This document shows positions 37,819 through 47,201 of a DNA stretch of 64,000 nt, one piece after another. How positions within the stretch are numbered: position 1 is the first letter of the stretch; each line of letters opens with the position of its first letter. Origin of the DNA: Gordonia jacobaea. Lineage in GTDB: Bacteria; Actinomycetota; Actinomycetes; Mycobacteriales; Mycobacteriaceae. The DNA lies in the NCBI RefSeq assembly GCF_001186365.1, contig NZ_LDTZ01000013.1:186001-250000 (forward strand), in the 5' to 3' direction. Under the pieces are notes generated by a model. That model was given only the letters and a program-made list of their open reading frames with translations. It did no database searches and had not been told where the DNA came from. Both the position numbers and the translations under genes were made by a program.

Positions 37819-40800
37819 CGCCCGTTTCTCCGAAATGGGATAGGCGGTACCGAGTTTCTGGGCAAAGAGGCTCACCCTCAGCTCCTCGACGATCCACTGA
37901 GCTTCCTCGCTGACGATGTCTCGGCGCGATTCGGGAAGCTGTGTCAGGCGCTGGTTCCATCGTTCGGTGACCCTGTCGATGGCGGCCATTCCCTCGCGGT
38001 CGCGGTTCGCGGCGGCAGGAAGCTGCTCGAGGCGCTGTCGTGCGGCGGTCAGGTATCGCGGAACGTGCTGCAGGTGTTCGCTAGCCGTTGCGAGAACGAA
38101 TCCGTCGAAGACCAGGTTGTTGAACTGTTCGGCGACGTCGTCGGCTGCTGTTTGACCCGAGTGGCGGTCGATCTCGGCACGCAGGGGAGCAACCTCACGC
38201 AACACATCGACAGCAAGAGCGAAATACTCCGGCGCCGCAGCCGATACACGCGGTCGCAGTGTCGAGACCAGCTCATCGAAGGCCGAGGGTGTGCGGATCG
38301 AGCCCAAATCGACTGCTGCGGGAGCGATGTCGCGAATCGCCCGACGGGTGCAGTCTGCATACAGCGCGTCGGGTGACGCATAGGGACTCTGGCTCAGTGC
38401 CAGCCGACCGGCCGGGTCGAGCCCGGCGCTGATCTTGCGTGAGAGCGGCGGGATCGCGTGGTCGAGCAGTTCGATGACGGCACCGTGCAATTGCGCACGT
38501 CGCTGGGCGTCCGACGTCGCGAGCGTCCGCGCCACCCCACGGTTACGCTCTCCGTCGACGACCTCGAGTGACGGATATCGCGTGATCTGTTGTCCGGCAA
38601 CGCTATCGACGCTCGACTCGGCGAGTGTTCCGATTCCGTCGGCCGTCCACGTCGTGTACACCCGACGCGGCGTCGGCGCGGGCGCCTCACCCTCGATGCG
38701 TCGGCGGAGCTCGGCGAGGGACTTGCCGGTAGCGACCGACTCCTCTCGGTCATCGATCACGACGAAGTTCATGCGAAGGTAGGCGGGGAGTCGCTCCGGA
38801 GTGAAGTCGTCGGCCGCAATCGTCTGCCCGGTGATCGTCGACAGCTCACGCGCGAGGCCGTTGATGAGCGGCTCGCGGCGTGGGGTGAGACGAGACAGGG
38901 CGAGATCGGCGAATCGCCCGGCCGGTGCCATCGTCTTGCGGATCGTCTTGGGCAGCGTCTTGATCAACTCGGTGGCGAGTTCGCTCCGCATTCCCGGGAC
39001 CAGCCAGTCAAAGCCCGCCGGGCGCACGTGTCGCAACAGCGGGCGTGGAATGAGCACGGACACACCGTCATCGGGTGCGCCGGGCTCGAATCGGTATCGC
39101 AGGCGGTAGCGGGTATCGCCCTGTTGCCACTCGCCGGGATAGTCGGCATCGGCGACGTGGACGTCGGCGGCGACGTCCTCCGGGGTGAGGTCGAGCAGCG
39201 ACTGGTCGGCGCGGCGCGCCTTCTTCCACCAGGTGTCGAAATGGCGTGCCGAGGTGACCTCCGCGCCGATGCGATGGTCGTAGAAGTCGAACAGTTGGTC
39301 CTCGGTGATCACCACGTCGCGGCGTCGAGCGCGGTGTTCGACCTCGGCGGCGTCGGACAGCAGTGCTCGATTGCGGTCGAAGAACGGATGATTCGTCTTC
39401 CAATCACCTTCGACGAGGGCGTGCCGGATGAACATGTCACGCGCGGCGGCAGGGTCGATGGGTCCGTAGTCGACGCGGCGTCGGGCCACCAGCGGGACGC
39501 CGTAGAGCGTCGCGCGTTCGTATGCCATCGTGGCACCGCGCTTCGACGACCAGTGCGGCTCGCTGTATGTGCGTTTGACCAGGTCGCCTGCGAGTCGTTC
39601 GGCCCACAGAGGGTCGATTCCCGCGACGGTGTGCGCGAAAAGCCGGGACGTTTCCAGGATCTCGGCGGCCATCAGGAACGCGGGCGGCTTCTTGGAGAGT
39701 GACGAGCCGGGGAAGATCATCAGGGTCGTGTTGCGTGCGCCCGTGTACTCCCGACCTTCGGCGTTGCGGGCGGCGATGTTGCTCAGGAGCCCGGACAGTA
39801 TCGCCTGGTGGATCGCATCGGTGTGGTGCGACGCCTCGGCCTCGCCAGACTCCTTCGACGACCAGCCGAGATCGTCGACGATGCGCCGAAGCTGTCGGTG
39901 CAGATCCTGCCACTCGCGGATGCGGAGGTAGTGGAGGAACTCGCGTTCGCAGGTGCGGCGGAACTGGTTGCCGGACAGTTCTTGTCGCTTCTCCTGGAGG
40001 TAGCGCCACAGTGCGAGGTAGCCCATGAAGTCGGAGCCGGGCACGACGAACCGCTTGTGGGCTGCGTCGGCGGCTTCGCGATGATCGCCGGGTCGCTCGC
40101 GGACGTCGGGGATCGACAGTGCGGCAGCGATGACCAGAACGTCGGCGAGACAACCGGATTCGTGTGCCGCGATCAGCATGCGCGCGACCCGAGGCTCGAC
40201 CGGGATGCGCGACATCGTGCGTCCGACAGGTGTCAACCGCGGTGTGGTGTCGGTCTTGTCGGTCGTCGTGATCGCGCCGAGTTCGGTGAGAACCCCGATT
40301 CCGTCGCGGATACCGCGTGCGTCGGGAGGTTGGACGAAGGGGAAGTCGGCGATGTCGCCGAGCCGCAGCGAGGCCATCTGCAAGATGACCGACGCGAGAT
40401 CGGTGCGGAGAATCTCGGGGTCGGTGAAGGCGGGACGGGCGTCGAAATCGGCCTCGCTGTACAAGCGGATGCAGATGCCGGGGGCGACTCGCCCGCACCG
40501 CCCGGCGCGCTGGCGGGCGCTCGCCTGTGAGATCGGTTCGACCGGAAGTCGATGGATCTTGGTGCGCGCCGAGTATCGCGAGATACGTGCGGTGCCCGTG
40601 TCGATCACGTAGCGGATACCCGGGACGGTCAGCGACGTCTCGGCGACGTTGGTGGACAACACGATTCGGTTGCCGCGCGACTGTGTGAACACCTTCTGTT
40701 GTTCGGCGATCGACAATCGCGCGTACAGCGGAACCACCTCGGCGCCTGCCGCGACGCGTCGGGACAGTGAGTCCGCCGCCTCGCGGATGTCACGTTCGGT

Positions 40801-41778
40801 TGGCAGGAACACCAGGATGTCACCCCCGGCGTTACTGCGTCCCCACAACTCGTCGATGGCGGCGTCGATGCCCTGGATCTGGTCGAGGTCGGCGTGCTCG
40901 CCGCCACCGCGTTCGTCACCGGTGTCGGGGCCGTCGGAGGAGATGAGCGGGCGGTAGCGGACGTCGACGGGATACGCCCGCCCCGACACCTCGAGCACGG
41001 GGACCTCGGCGTCGGGTGTGGTGAAATGCCGCGCGAACCTGTCGGGTTCGATCGTGGCCGAGGTGATGATGAGCTTGAGGTCGGGGCGACGGGGGAGCAG
41101 TCGGTGCAGGTAGCCGAGGATGAAATCGATGTTGAGGCTTCGTTCGTGCGCCTCGTCGATGATCAGCGTGTCGTAGGCGCGCAGCATCGGATCGGTGGCG
41201 ATCTCGCGGAGCAGGATGCCGTCGGTCATCACCTTCACGAGCGTGTCGGCGCCGGAGCGGTCGGAGAACCTCACCGAATACCCCACGGCGTCGCCGATCT
41301 CGGTGTTGGTCTCGTCGGCGATACGTCGCGCCACGGAACTGGCGGCGATACGCCTCGGCTGGGTGTGACCGATGGCGCCGCGCACGCCTCGGCCGAGCTC
41401 CAGGCAGATCTTGGGCAGCTGCGTGGTCTTGCCCGACCCGGTTTCGCCCGCGATCACGACGACCTGGTGAGTGGCGATCGCGGCGGCGATCTCGTCGCGG
41501 GCCACCGACACCGGTAGCTCCGGTGGGAACTCGAGCACCGGAACTGATGCTCGACGACGCTCGACGCGGCGTGATGCGGCGTCGATGTCGCGCGAGAGTG
41601 CCGCCACCGCATCCGCGTTCGACGATGCACCGAGCTTGTCGACGCGGCGTCGAAGGCGGTGTTGGTCGACGATCGTCAGGTCGGCGAGCCGGCGTCGAAG
41701 TGAGCGTTGGTCCGTCGGAGTAGGTTGCGTCGCCTCGGCGGTGGACTCGCTGGGCTGTGATTCGGGGGAGACGGACAT
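37792..41778 (-). CDS. hrpA: ATP-dependent RNA helicase HrpA
   Basis: Large DEAH-box RNA helicase, known in E. coli to rescue stalled ribosomes. 1328 residues: Walker [13 protein letters not shown] near residue 110, DEAHERS near 205, SAT ([13 protein letters not shown]), motif [10 protein letters not shown], then HA2/OB and the long HrpA-specific C-terminal domain (DUF3418). I chose the ATG at 41778; a minus-strand TATCCT (41793-41788) ends 9 nt before it and there is no ribosome site. GTG at 41784 is possible. Convergent and overlapping with nrdR. Confidence 0.96.
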   Translation of the reverse strand: MSVSPESQPSESTAEATQPTPTDQRSLRRRLADLTIVDQHRLRRRVDKLGASSNADAVAALSRDIDAASRRVERRRASVPVLEFPPELPVSVARDEIAAAIATHQVVVIAGETGSGKTTQLPKICLELGRGVRGAIGHTQPRRIAASSVARRIADETNTEIGDAVGYSVRFSDRSGADTLVKVMTDGILLREIATDPMLRAYDTLIIDEAHERSLNIDFILGYLHRLLPRRPDLKLIITSATIEPDRFARHFTTPDAEVPVLEVSGRAYPVDVRYRPLISSDGPDTGDERGGGEHADLDQIQGIDAAIDELWGRSNAGGDILVFLPTERDIREAADSLSRRVAAGAEVVPLYARLSIAEQQKVFTQSRGNRIVLSTNVAETSLTVPGIRYVIDTGTARISRYSARTKIHRLPVEPISQASARQRAGRCGRVAPGICIRLYSEADFDARPAFTDPEILRTDLASVILQMASLRLGDIADFPFVQPPDARGIRDGIGVLTELGAITTTDKTDTTPRLTPVGRTMSRIPVEPRVARMLIAAHESGCLADVLVIAAALSIPDVRERPGDHREAADAAHKRFVVPGSDFMGYLALWRYLQEKRQELSGNQFRRTCEREFLHYLRIREWQDLHRQLRRIVDDLGWSSKESGEAEASHHTDAIHQAILSGLLSNIAARNAEGREYTGARNTTLMIFPGSSLSKKPPAFLMAAEILETSRLFAHTVAGIDPLWAERLAGDLVKRTYSEPHWSSKRGATMAYERATLYGVPLVARRRVDYGPIDPAAARDMFIRHALVEGDWKTNHPFFDRNRALLSDAAEVEHRARRRDVVITEDQLFDFYDHRIGAEVTSARHFDTWWKKARRADQSLLDLTPEDVAADVHVADADYPGEWQQGDTRYRLRYRFEPGAPDDGVSVLIPRPLLRHVRPAGFDWLVPGMRSELATELIKTLPKTIRKTMAPAGRFADLALSRLTPRREPLINGLARELSTITGQTIAADDFTPERLPAYLRMNFVVIDDREESVATGKSLAELRRRIEGEAPAPTPRRVYTTWTADGIGTLAESSVDSVAGQQITRYPSLEVVDGERNRGVARTLATSDAQRRAQLHGAVIELLDHAIPPLSRKISAGLDPAGRLALSQSPYASPDALYADCTRRAIRDIAPAAVDLGSIRTPSAFDELVSTLRPRVSAAAPEYFALAVDVLREVAPLRAEIDRHSGQTAADDVAEQFNNLVFDGFVLATASEHLQHVPRYLTAARQRLEQLPAAANRDREGMAAIDRVTERWNQRLTQLPESRRDIVSEEAQWIVEELRVSLFAQKLGTAYPISEKRALRALDRLG

Positions 41779-41846
41779 GATCACTCAAGGATATGTGTCG
41801 ACGCATGGGTCAACGCAGTCTGACCTCCGACCGATGACCCAGAGTG

Positions 41847-41886
41847 TGACCCTGGGTGCGCTGACCTGACCCTGAGTGCCCTGACC
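41847..41886. repeat. 20-bp tandem duplication upstream of the aminotransferase
   Basis: Two 20-bp copies (41847-41866, 41867-41886) beginning TGACCCTG and ending CTGACC, differing at two positions. They fill the spacer between divergent hrpA and the aminotransferase gene. A partial related copy (TGACCCAGAGTG) lies just upstream. Confidence 0.8.
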
Positions 41887-41913
41887 GCGATGCCGCCGGG
41901 CATCATTGAGCGC

Positions 41914-43143
41914 ATGTCAGGTTCACTGTGGCACGGATTCGCCGATATGGGGTCGGTCAGCGCAAGCGGCCCGTTTGTGGTCACGCGGGGTGAGGGCACC
42001 CGCGTGTGGGACCGCGATGGCAACGAGTATCTCGACGCCACCGCTGGTCTCTGGTTCACCAATATCGGTCACGGGCGCACCGAGGTCGCGCAGGCGGTGG
42101 CCGATCAGCTCTCGACGCTCGCGCATTACTCGGGATTCGGCGATCTCACCGCCGACGTCACCGACGCACTTGCCGATCGGCTCGCGACAATCGCGCCGGT
42201 TCCCGGCAGCAAGATCTTCTTCACTTCCGGCGGAAGCGACTCGATCGACACTGCGGCGAAACTCGCGCGGCGTTACTGGGTGGAGGTCGGCAAGCCGGAG
42301 AAGACGATGATCGTCGGCCGTACCAAGGCCTACCACGGCATGCATGTCGCGGGCACCTCACTCGCGGGCATCCCGGGTAACCACGACGGCTACGGCACCC
42401 TGATGCCCGACGCCCAGACCGTCGAGTGGGACGACGCCAAGAGCCTGCTCGGACTGATCGAACGCGTCGGTGCCGACAAGGTTGCCGCGTTCTTCTGCGA
42501 GCCGATCATCGGCGCGGGCGGCATCTACCTTCCGCCCGAGGGCTATCTGGCCGAGGTCCGACAGATCTGCCGCGACAACGATGTGCTGTTCGTCGCCGAC
42601 GAGGTGGTGACCGGCTTCGGCCGTATCGGAGGCGAGAGCTGGTTCGCTTCGGCGCGCTTTGATCTCCAACCCGACATGATGACCACAGCGAAGGGCTTGA
42701 CGTCGGGGTACGTCCCGATGGGTGCGGTCTTCATCGCGCCGCGCGTCGCCGAACCCTTCTACGCCGGTGGTGTCTGGTGGCGTCACGGTTACACCTATGG
42801 CGGCCACGCGGGAGCTGCGGCAGCCGCGATGGCCAACCTCGACATCATCGAGCGGGAGGGACTCCTTGCCGAGGCGGCGAGGCTCGAGGGCGATCTGGCA
42901 GACAAGCTCGCCCCGCTCGCCGACCTCGACGCGGTGTCGGAGGTGCGCACCGGACTCGGTGTGGTCACGGCCGTCCAACTCGCCGACCCGGCGCAGGCGC
43001 CCGCAGCGGTCGGTGCTCTGCGTAAGCACGGCGTGAGCACCCGCGCCGCAGGGCAGGGCGCGCTGCAGGTGTCGCCGTCGTTCGTGATGACGACCGCCGA
43101 GGTCGGCGAGCTGGCCGACCGTATCGGCGCAGCGCTGGGCTGA
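41914..43143 (+). CDS. Class III PLP-dependent aminotransferase
   Basis: 409 residues of the omega-aminotransferase family (acetylornithine/4-aminobutyrate/diaminopelargonate relatives). PLP features are FFTSGGSDSIDTAAKLAR, the Asp of DEVVTGFGRIG, and the Schiff-base lysine in MTTAKGLTSGYVPMGA (about Lys261). The amino donor and acceptor are not predictable. I prefer the ATG at 41914 (MSGSLWHGFADM aligns with relatives as I recall them); ATG at 41890 would add eight residues. Convergent with the SDR gene. Confidence 0.92.
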   Translation: MSGSLWHGFADMGSVSASGPFVVTRGEGTRVWDRDGNEYLDATAGLWFTNIGHGRTEVAQAVADQLSTLAHYSGFGDLTADVTDALADRLATIAPVPGSKIFFTSGGSDSIDTAAKLARRYWVEVGKPEKTMIVGRTKAYHGMHVAGTSLAGIPGNHDGYGTLMPDAQTVEWDDAKSLLGLIERVGADKVAAFFCEPIIGAGGIYLPPEGYLAEVRQICRDNDVLFVADEVVTGFGRIGGESWFASARFDLQPDMMTTAKGLTSGYVPMGAVFIAPRVAEPFYAGGVWWRHGYTYGGHAGAAAAAMANLDIIEREGLLAEAARLEGDLADKLAPLADLDAVSEVRTGLGVVTAVQLADPAQAPAAVGALRKHGVSTRAAGQGALQVSPSFVMTTAEVGELADRIGAALG

Positions 43144-43187
43144 GCCGGTCAAAGCTTGGCCGGTCGGTCAAGCGCTGGGCCGGTCGC

Positions 43188-43991
43188 TCAGCCCTGTGCC
43201 GTCGGCAAGACCTCGATCGACGCGGCGTTGACCGCAGCCGGAAGCGATACCGACCAGGCGACCGCCTCCGCGATCGCGGCGGCGGGGATCGGCGGGTTCT
43301 GTACGGCGAAACCCGCCAGGAACTCCTTCGAACCCGGGTAGGTCATGTCGTGGCCGAGGTCTGACTCCGTCATTCCCGGTTCGATGACCCGCACACGGAT
43401 ACCGTTGGGGCCCAGCTCTGCTCGGAGCGTTCGTGTGAGGTGCGACACGGCGGCCTTCGTCGCCGTGTAGACCGCGTACGTCGGTAGCACGATGTGCGCG
43501 CCGATTGAACTGATCAGCACGAGGTCGGCGGATCGTCCGTCCGCCGCGGCCGCGCGCAAGCCCGGGATGGCGGCGCGAGCGGTGTCGAGTACGCCCATCA
43601 CGTTCACATCGAGCATTCGACGCCACTCGTCGCGGTCGGCGTCGTCGAACGGCGCCGCGAGCATCGCACCGGCGTTGGCGACGACGAGATCGGGTGCGCC
43701 GATGCGCTCCGTCACTTCCTCGAACGCTGCGGCGACGGCACGGGGGTCACTGACGTCCGTCGCGATGGCGAGGCCGTCGAATTCGTCAGCGACGTCGGTG
43801 AGCTTGTCGATTCGACGACCGAGCAGCGCGACGCGTGCTCCGCGCGCCGCCAGCGTCCTTGCCGTCGCGGCGCCGATACCCGTACCTGCGCCGGTCACCA
43901 CCGCGATGCGGCCGTCGAGAGTTGCGGTGTTCTCGTGTTGTGTCAGTGCTTCATGTGGCAGTGCTTGTTTCGTCCTGGCTTCTTGTGTCAT
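43188..43991 (-). CDS. Short-chain dehydrogenase/reductase
   Basis: 267-residue classical SDR using NAD(P): TGAGTGIGAATA cofactor loop near residue 33, NAG in VVANAGAM, Ser in LVLISSIGAH and catalytic YTATK (Tyr168-x3-Lys172 approximately). An N-terminal Gln/Thr/His-rich extension of about 25 residues precedes the fold; an internal start is possible but none is better supported. The substrate is unknown. Divergent from the XRE regulator at 44092, a common regulator-target arrangement. Confidence 0.92.
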   Translation of the reverse strand: MTQEARTKQALPHEALTQHENTATLDGRIAVVTGAGTGIGAATARTLAARGARVALLGRRIDKLTDVADEFDGLAIATDVSDPRAVAAAFEEVTERIGAPDLVVANAGAMLAAPFDDADRDEWRRMLDVNVMGVLDTARAAIPGLRAAAADGRSADLVLISSIGAHIVLPTYAVYTATKAAVSHLTRTLRAELGPNGIRVRVIEPGMTESDLGHDMTYPGSKEFLAGFAVQNPPIPAAAIAEAVAWSVSLPAAVNAASIEVLPTAQG

Positions 43992-44091
43992 AGCTACAAG
44001 GATCGAGCGGCTCGGACGGCACGAACAGACCGCGTCGTGAGGGGTCCTCGCACTACCTGGCTGTCGATCGCTGCGAGCCTAGACTTTCGCT

Positions 44092-44913
44092 ATGACCGCA
44101 CTCGGAGAGTTCCTGCGCGCCCGCCGCGAGCGTGTCGACCCTGCGACGCTCGGTCTGCGGACGGTCGGCCCGCGGCGTACGCCCGGTCTGCGTCGTGAGG
44201 AGGTTGCCAGTCTCGCCGGCATCAGCGTCGAATACCTTGTGCGGCTCGAACGTGGACGCGACCGCAATCCGTCGGCTGCGGTCGTGGCCTCGCTGGCCGA
44301 TGTACTCGGACTCGATGATGCCGAGCGTGAGCATCTCGCCGCACTCGCCGATGTGCGCATCGACGTCGACTTCGCCGATCATGAGGTGGTCGAACCGATA
44401 CGAGTCTTGATGGCTCAATGGCAGCAGCCTGCGATCGTGATGAATCGGTTCATGGACCTCCTCGCGATCAACGACGCAGGAGCAGCACTTCATCAGGCGA
44501 TCGGGACCGTGCCCGGAGACAACATGTTGCGCAAGCTCTTTCTTGATTCGCACGCTCCGTCGATCTATCCCGATTACGAGTTGCTGGCGGCCGAGACCGT
44601 CGCCAACCTGCGATCGCTCACCGGAGCAGACATTGATCATCCGCGTCTGCGCGACCTCGTGGGCGAACTCTCGCTGCACAGCCCGTTGTTCGCCGAGATC
44701 TGGGCGCGCAACGAGGTTCAGGTGAAGTCCAGCGGCGCCAAGCGGATAGTGCTCGCCGACGTCGGCGTCGTCGAATTACGTTGGGACACTCTCGAAGTCG
44801 CCGGTGCGCGGGGGCAGAGGGTCGTCGTCTACCAGCCTGTCGAGGGCACCGGCAGCGCCGAGAAGCTCGCACGACTCGACGCCGCCGCCAGGGTCGGTGT
44901 GGTCGGCAGCTGA
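44092..44913 (+). CDS. XRE-family regulator with MmyB-like ligand domain
   Basis: 273 residues: an N-terminal helix-turn-helix (LRREEVASLAGISVEYLVRLERG, about 37-59) and a C-terminal MmyB-type PAS-like sensor (WQQPAIVMNRFMDLLAIN opens it) that binds fatty-acid-like ligands in characterised members. It is divergent from the SDR gene and probably represses it; many such pairs occur in actinobacteria. ATG at 44092 lies 6 nt after TAGACT (44080-44085), a leaderless start. Confidence 0.93.
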   Translation: MTALGEFLRARRERVDPATLGLRTVGPRRTPGLRREEVASLAGISVEYLVRLERGRDRNPSAAVVASLADVLGLDDAEREHLAALADVRIDVDFADHEVVEPIRVLMAQWQQPAIVMNRFMDLLAINDAGAALHQAIGTVPGDNMLRKLFLDSHAPSIYPDYELLAAETVANLRSLTGADIDHPRLRDLVGELSLHSPLFAEIWARNEVQVKSSGAKRIVLADVGVVELRWDTLEVAGARGQRVVVYQPVEGTGSAEKLARLDAAARVGVVGS

Positions 44914-44924
44914 CCCGAACAGCA

Positions 44925-44956
44925 CACTGCCCCGGTCTCGTGAGACCGGGGCAGTG
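44925..44956. terminator. Strong bidirectional terminator
   Basis: CACTGCCCCGGTCTC and GAGACCGGGGCAGTG are perfectly complementary 15-bp arms separated by GT. It lies between the convergent XRE regulator and ahpD, 12 nt past the first stop. Confidence 0.92.
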
Positions 44957-44971
44957 CAGTGGGGTGATAGA

Positions 44972-45505
44972 TCAGGCGTTCGCCAGCACCTCGGTGGTGG
45001 TGATGGCCTGTGCTACACCGGTAATCGTCGCGGCGACCTTGACGGCCTCCCAGACCTGTTCCTTGGTCAGGCCGCCATCACGGACGACCTTCGCGTGCGC
45101 TGCCGTGCAGTCGTGGCAACCGTTGATGGTCGACACGGCGAGGCTCCACAGCTCGAAGTCGGTCTTGTCGACGCCGGGGTTGCCGATGATGTTCATCCGC
45201 AGACCCATGCGCACCTGGGTGTAGTCGTCGCCGAGAAAACTCTTGGCGCGGTACGCGACATTGTTCATGCCCATGATCGACGCCGCGCCCAGCGCCGCGT
45301 TGTAGGCCTCGGCCGAGAGGGTGTCCGCGGCTTCCTCGGAGACCTCGGCCAGCACCTTCGCGTTGCGAGATGCCGCAGCCGACGCGAGGAAGGTGCCCCA
45401 GAGCTGCTGCTCGGAGAGCTCGGTCGAACGCGCCAGCGAACTCAGATTGAGCTTGAGGTCCTTGGCGTACTCGGGGAGGGCTTCCTTGAGATTGTCGATG
45501 CTCAT
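44972..45505 (-). CDS. ahpD: Alkyl hydroperoxide reductase AhpD
   Basis: Disulfide reductase that, in mycobacteria, reduces AhpC with electrons from lipoamide proteins. 177 residues with the CxxC active site and relay His: CHDCTAAH (Cys130, Cys133, His137), the same positions I recall for M. tuberculosis AhpD. The ATG at 45505 has AGAGGA 7 nt upstream. It follows ahpC by 11 bp in one operon. Confidence 0.97.
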   Translation of the reverse strand: MSIDNLKEALPEYAKDLKLNLSSLARSTELSEQQLWGTFLASAAASRNAKVLAEVSEEAADTLSAEAYNAALGAASIMGMNNVAYRAKSFLGDDYTQVRMGLRMNIIGNPGVDKTDFELWSLAVSTINGCHDCTAAHAKVVRDGGLTKEQVWEAVKVAATITGVAQAITTTEVLANA

Positions 45506-45516
45506 GCCGATTCCTC

Positions 45517-46104
45517 TCAGACGCTTGCGGTGAGGAGCTCGCCGGCGTCGATGGTCGGATCGCCCTTCTTCCAGTTGCAGGCGCACAGCTCGTCGGACTG
45601 CAGTGCGTCGAGAACACGCAGCACCTCGTCGACGTTGCGGCCGACGGAACCGGCCGTCACCGAGACGAACTGGATCTCGTTGTTGGGGTCGATGATGAAG
45701 GTCGCGCGATCGGCGACGCCATCGGCGTTGAGAACGCCTGCGGCGGTGGCGAGCTCACGCTTGAGGTCGCTCAGCATCGGGAAGGGGAGGGTCTTGAGGT
45801 CCTCGTGCTGTGCACGCCACTGGAAGTGGACGAACTCGTTGTCGACGGACGCGCCGAGGACCTGGGCGTCGCGATCGGCGAACTCGTCGTTCAGCTTTCC
45901 GAAAGCGGCGATCTCGGTCGGGCACACGAACGTGAAGTCCTTGGGCCAGAAGAAGACGATGCGCCACTTGCCGGGGTGATCGTCGCTCGACACCTGGGTG
46001 AAGTAGTCGTCGGGCTGCTGGGCGTCCACCTTGCTCAGGTCGCCTCCGATGACCGCCGTCAGGTTGTAGGCGGGGAACTGGTCTCCGATGGTCAGAAGAG
46101 CCAT
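45517..46104 (-). CDS. ahpC: Alkyl hydroperoxide reductase AhpC
   Basis: 2-Cys peroxiredoxin that removes peroxides and peroxynitrite. 195 residues with peroxidatic Cys61 (FVCPTEI) and C-terminal Cys174 and Cys176 (ELCACNW); the three-cysteine pattern is that of mycobacterial AhpC. The ATG at 46104 follows AAGGAGCG by 9 nt. Divergent from oxyR across 130 bp, where OxyR is expected to bind. Confidence 0.98.
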   Translation of the reverse strand: MALLTIGDQFPAYNLTAVIGGDLSKVDAQQPDDYFTQVSSDDHPGKWRIVFFWPKDFTFVCPTEIAAFGKLNDEFADRDAQVLGASVDNEFVHFQWRAQHEDLKTLPFPMLSDLKRELATAAGVLNADGVADRATFIIDPNNEIQFVSVTAGSVGRNVDEVLRVLDALQSDELCACNWKKGDPTIDAGELLTASV

Positions 46105-46234
46105 GTGTGTTTTCGCTCCTTCGTGTCGATTGCGTTCGTGGGTGGCGCGCGAACTCACGTTCTGCAGTTGCCTCTCAATTCTGCCGAAAAGCCACCAAAA
46201 GCGAAACGTGATGATTAGCACTAGACTGATAGGC

Positions 46235-47182
46235 ATGAGTGATAAAAGTTATCAGCCGTCCGTGGCCGGTCTGCGGGCGTTCGTCGCACTCGCTCGCAAA
46301 CGTCATTTCGGTTCTGCGGCAACAGAACTCGGTGTCAGCCAGCCGTCTCTGTCGCAAGCACTCGCCGGCCTCGAGGCCGGGTTGGGCAAGCAACTCATCG
46401 AACGTACAACGCGGCGTGTCTTCGTGACGCCGGAGGGCGAGATGCTTCTACCCAAAGCGATCGCGGTGACCGACGCCGTCGACGAATTCCTCTCTGCCTC
46501 CGCGGGTTCCGACGATCCACTTGCCGGCACTCTGCGACTCGGCCTGATCCCGACGGTCGCGCCATACGTTCTGCCGACCGTACTGCGCGGGCTCGCCGCC
46601 GAATTGCCCTCTCTCGCTTTGCGGGTCGTCGAGGACCAGACGGCGCGACTGGTGGCGCAGTTACGTGAGGGCTCACTCGACGCCGCGTGTCTCGCGCTAC
46701 CCGCCGACGTGCCCGGCCTTGCCGAGATACCGATGTACGCCGAGGATTTCGTGCTGGCGCTGCCGTCCGATCATCCGTTGGCCGGACGCAAGCGCGTCGA
46801 CCCGAGTTCGCTCGCCGACCTTCCGCTCCTGCTGCTCGACGAGGGGCACTGCCTACGCGACCAGGCGCTCGAGGTGTGCCGACTCGCGGGCGTGCGCGCC
46901 GACATCGGGCACACCCGAGCGGCGTCGTTGGCGACCGCGGTGCAGTGCGTCGAAGGTGGTCTGGGCGTCACGCTGATCCCAGGGACCGCCGTTGCCGCCG
47001 AAACAGCGGGCGGCGACCTCGCGACCGCGACATTCACGACGCCGCGGCCGGGGCGTCGAATCGGGCTGGTCTACCGCGAGTCGTCGGGCAGAGGCGAGTC
47101 GTATCGGCGACTGGCGTCCATCATCGCCGGTCTTGTCGAACAGACCGGCGCGGTGCGCGTGGAGAAAGCGGCTGCCGTGTGA
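46235..47182 (+). CDS. oxyR: Peroxide-sensing LysR regulator OxyR
   Basis: Activator of ahpCD. 315 residues: LysR helix-turn-helix ([21 protein letters not shown], about 27-47) and a sensor domain with two cysteines, Cys206 (DEGHCLRDQ) and Cys215 (ALEVC), nine residues apart like the redox pair of E. coli OxyR. ATG at 46235 lies 7 nt after TAGACT (46222-46227), a leaderless start. A palindrome overlaps its first codons. Intact here, unlike the oxyR pseudogene of M. tuberculosis. Confidence 0.95.
   Translation: MSDKSYQPSVAGLRAFVALARKRHFGSAATELGVSQPSLSQALAGLEAGLGKQLIERTTRRVFVTPEGEMLLPKAIAVTDAVDEFLSASAGSDDPLAGTLRLGLIPTVAPYVLPTVLRGLAAELPSLALRVVEDQTARLVAQLREGSLDAACLALPADVPGLAEIPMYAEDFVLALPSDHPLAGRKRVDPSSLADLPLLLLDEGHCLRDQALEVCRLAGVRADIGHTRAASLATAVQCVEGGLGVTLIPGTAVAAETAGGDLATATFTTPRPGRRIGLVYRESSGRGESYRRLASIIAGLVEQTGAVRVEKAAAV
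46240..46254. promoter_or_regulatory. Palindrome at the 5' end of oxyR, possible OxyR operator
   Basis: TGATAA-AAG-TTATCA, a perfect 6-bp inverted repeat within oxyR codons 2-7. A further CTGATA lies 18 bp upstream of the final TATCAG, inside the divergent promoter region, making a longer LysR-type site possible. Confidence 0.55.
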
Positions 47183-47201
47183 GAGTGATTCGGTCGGCGT
47201 C

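Noticed and set aside
43144..43187. CCGGTC repeats between the aminotransferase and SDR genes as a terminator
   Set aside because: Several short CCGGTC copies exist, but no stem longer than about 5 bp is formed.
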